Position numbers and translations under genes: made by a program | The notes under the pieces: model-generated | What the model was told of the DNA's origin: nothing | What the model saw: only the letters and a program-made list of their open reading frames with translations | The model's database searches: none | NCBI GenBank assembly: GCA_041655595.1 | Contig: JBBAFB010000116.1 | Location: 1-6,836 of the forward strand | Direction of reading: 5' to 3' | Length of the DNA stretch: 6,836 nucleotides | DNA from: JBBAFB01 sp041655595 | GTDB taxonomy: Bacteria; Bacillota; DULZ01 | In this document: piece by piece, positions 5,935-6,836 of the stretch | Position numbering within the stretch: position 1 is the first letter of the stretch | Layout: each line of letters starts with the position of its first letter

Positions 5935-5969
5935 TCATTATCCTTGTTTTTCGGAAAGGAAGGAGAGAC

Positions 5970-6626
5970 TTGCTCAGAAGTTATTTTTCTAAATTCCTAA
6001 TTATTATCGGCCTGCTTATCTTTCTCTATCCTACCGCCTCTAAGCTGTTCTATGAACAGCGGCAAAAAAACATTAAGGCCTCCTGGGAGCAAAGTATCTT
6101 GGCTATCAACGAGGTTGACCGGGGGGAATTAGAGAATAATAACTTGGATGGGGATATATTAGCAAGCGAACCCCAAAAGACCACTACTAAAATATCGCCT
6201 GCAGCAAAAACCGAAGGAATTCTCATCATCGAAAAAATTAACTTATCCCTACCCATTCTGCAAGGGGCAACAGCAAAGAATTTAAATATTTCTGTGGCCA
6301 GTATTGACTATACGGCCAAAGCGGGACAATACGGCAACCATGTGATTACGGGACACAGAAGCCATAGCTATGGACGCTTATTTAACAGGCTTGAGGAACT
6401 GGATGTGGGAGACCTGATCCAAGTGGAGCAAAAGGGCGGGGTTTTTACTTATCAAGTTACAGAAAAGCTGTTTGTCAAACCAGAGGAAATTTGGGTTATG
6501 GAGGGGAGCAGGGATAAAAAAGAAATCAGTCTAATCACCTGCCATCCCATGATCAACCCAACCCTTAGGTTGGTTATCAAGGGGGAATTGCTGGTGGATG
6601 AAAGGACTGAAAGGCGGATAGACTAG
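5970..6626 (+). CDS. Class D sortase (membrane-anchored transpeptidase)
   Basis: A 218-residue cysteine transpeptidase that attaches secreted proteins to the cell envelope at a C-terminal sorting motif. Residues 5-23 form an N-terminal signal anchor (KFLIIIGLLIFLYPTA), followed by a charged linker to about residue 80 and the sortase barrel. The catalytic triad is visible: H129 in NHVITGHRSHSYGRLF, C191 in SLITCHP and R200 in PTLRLVIKGEL. The LITCHP context and the short length resemble class D (YhcS-like) enzymes, by recall. The start is TTG with AGGAG four bases upstream and a further AAGGA; no ATG precedes the membrane segment. The gene is divergent from cca and convergent with the next small ORF, so it stands alone as a transcription unit. 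No protein in the window has LPxTG or a related motif with a hydrophobic tail, so its substrate is encoded elsewhere. The 3' end of the gene forms part of a hairpin. Confidence 0.93.
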   Translation: MLRSYFSKFLIIIGLLIFLYPTASKLFYEQRQKNIKASWEQSILAINEVDRGELENNNLDGDILASEPQKTTTKISPAAKTEGILIIEKINLSLPILQGATAKNLNISVASIDYTAKAGQYGNHVITGHRSHSYGRLFNRLEELDVGDLIQVEQKGGVFTYQVTEKLFVKPEEIWVMEGSRDKKEISLITCHPMINPTLRLVIKGELLVDERTERRID

Positions 6627-6643
6627 CACCCGCCTTTCAGTTC
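6604..6643. terminator. Convergent 14-bp hairpin after the sortase gene
   Basis: The strand 6604-6617 (core ACTGAAAGGCGG, 6606-6617) pairs with 6630-6643 (core CCGCCTTTCAGT, 6630-6641) over 14 bases with one G-T wobble; the 12-base core is perfect. The sortase stop codon (6624-6626) is in the loop, so the left arm encodes the end of the sortase. The minus-strand ORF stops at 6648, so the hairpin could end transcripts from both sides. Neither side shows a long T-run, which lowers confidence in intrinsic termination. Confidence 0.55.
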
Positions 6644-6647
6644 ATTG

Positions 6648-6836
6648 CTATTTGTCCTTGGCCATGGCTACCGCACCTCTGGCGATAAAATAGCCCAAGG
6701 CCATGCCCAAGATGATATAGATAATAAAAAGAAGGTTATTGGTTTCAAAGCTCCAACCAAAAATATTGGGGAAAAACAAACCCAAGCAAAGGGCAAAGCC
6801 CCAAATTAAAACCGGTTCTAAAAAGCCAAACATCAG
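6648..6836 (-). CDS. Small membrane protein or C-terminal part of a larger one (partial)
   Basis: A minus-strand frame ends in TAG at 6650-6648 and stays open to the window edge. The outermost ATG is at 6833, giving 61 residues, but only three bases lie beyond it, so neither the start nor a ribosome binding site can be judged and the gene may be longer. Two hydrophobic segments (about residues 5-25 and 33-53) are joined by a short NIFGWSFETNN loop, and the tail is basic (ARGAVAMAKDK). I do not recognise the family. It converges on the sortase gene across a shared hairpin, which gives no evidence of a common function. Confidence 0.6.
   Translation of the reverse strand: MMFGFLEPVLIWGFALCLGLFFPNIFGWSFETNNLLFIIYIILGMALGYFIARGAVAMAKDK

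Noticed and set aside
5845..5969. T-box or other leader RNA before the sortase gene
   Set aside because: Only an 8-bp long-range inverted repeat is visible; no T-box antiterminator consensus or terminator follows.

Overview
The window reads as chromosomal DNA from an AT-rich Gram-positive bacterium of the Clostridia type; a Desulfotomaculum/Peptococcaceae relative would fit, but that is an inference. The reasons are strong GGAGG-type ribosome binding sites, frequent TTG/GTG starts, SipW-type secreted proteins, a class D sortase, and a CCA-adding enzyme that carries an HD domain.

Left part (1-2842, all minus strand): a cluster for a secreted, probably fibre-forming protein system. In transcription order it holds three small secreted proteins related to TasA/CalY (P1 at 2342-2842, P2 at 1742-2269, P3 at 986-1687), a very acidic secreted protein with a modified SipW-type leader (P0, 398-877), and the first 135 codons of a polytopic membrane protein that runs off the window at base 1. 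P1-P3 share a leader ending in GxGxAAW(T/Q)D, a central N-x-(G/S)-(S/T)-(I/V)-P-(I/V)-K motif and a C-terminal strand ending in QWN or QFN. As remembered, B. subtilis TasA has the same landmarks (AAFND, NNGSLAIK, ATQWNG). The layout recalls tapA-sipW-tasA, with P0 in the place of an accessory protein and the truncated membrane protein as a possible signal peptidase; that last assignment cannot be settled inside the window. A candidate promoter lies at 2990-3018. A perfect 11-bp hairpin at 929-955 separates P3 from P0 and could set their relative levels. A nine-codon leader ORF with its own strong Shine-Dalgarno sequence sits just before P2.

Middle part (3168-5838, minus strand): cca (tRNA CCA-adding enzyme with HD domain), then dinB (DNA polymerase IV), closed by a clear intrinsic terminator at 3168-3199. 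These are housekeeping and DNA-damage-tolerance genes with no visible functional link to the secreted proteins. The 2843-3167 interval has no gene; it holds the candidate promoter and two inverted repeats.

Right part (5839-6836): a 131-base divergent intergenic region leads into a plus-strand class D sortase gene (TTG start), followed by a convergent small membrane-protein ORF, with a 14-bp hairpin between them. None of the secreted proteins here has a cell-wall sorting signal, so the sortase substrate must lie elsewhere. No tRNA, rRNA, CRISPR array or insertion sequence was seen.
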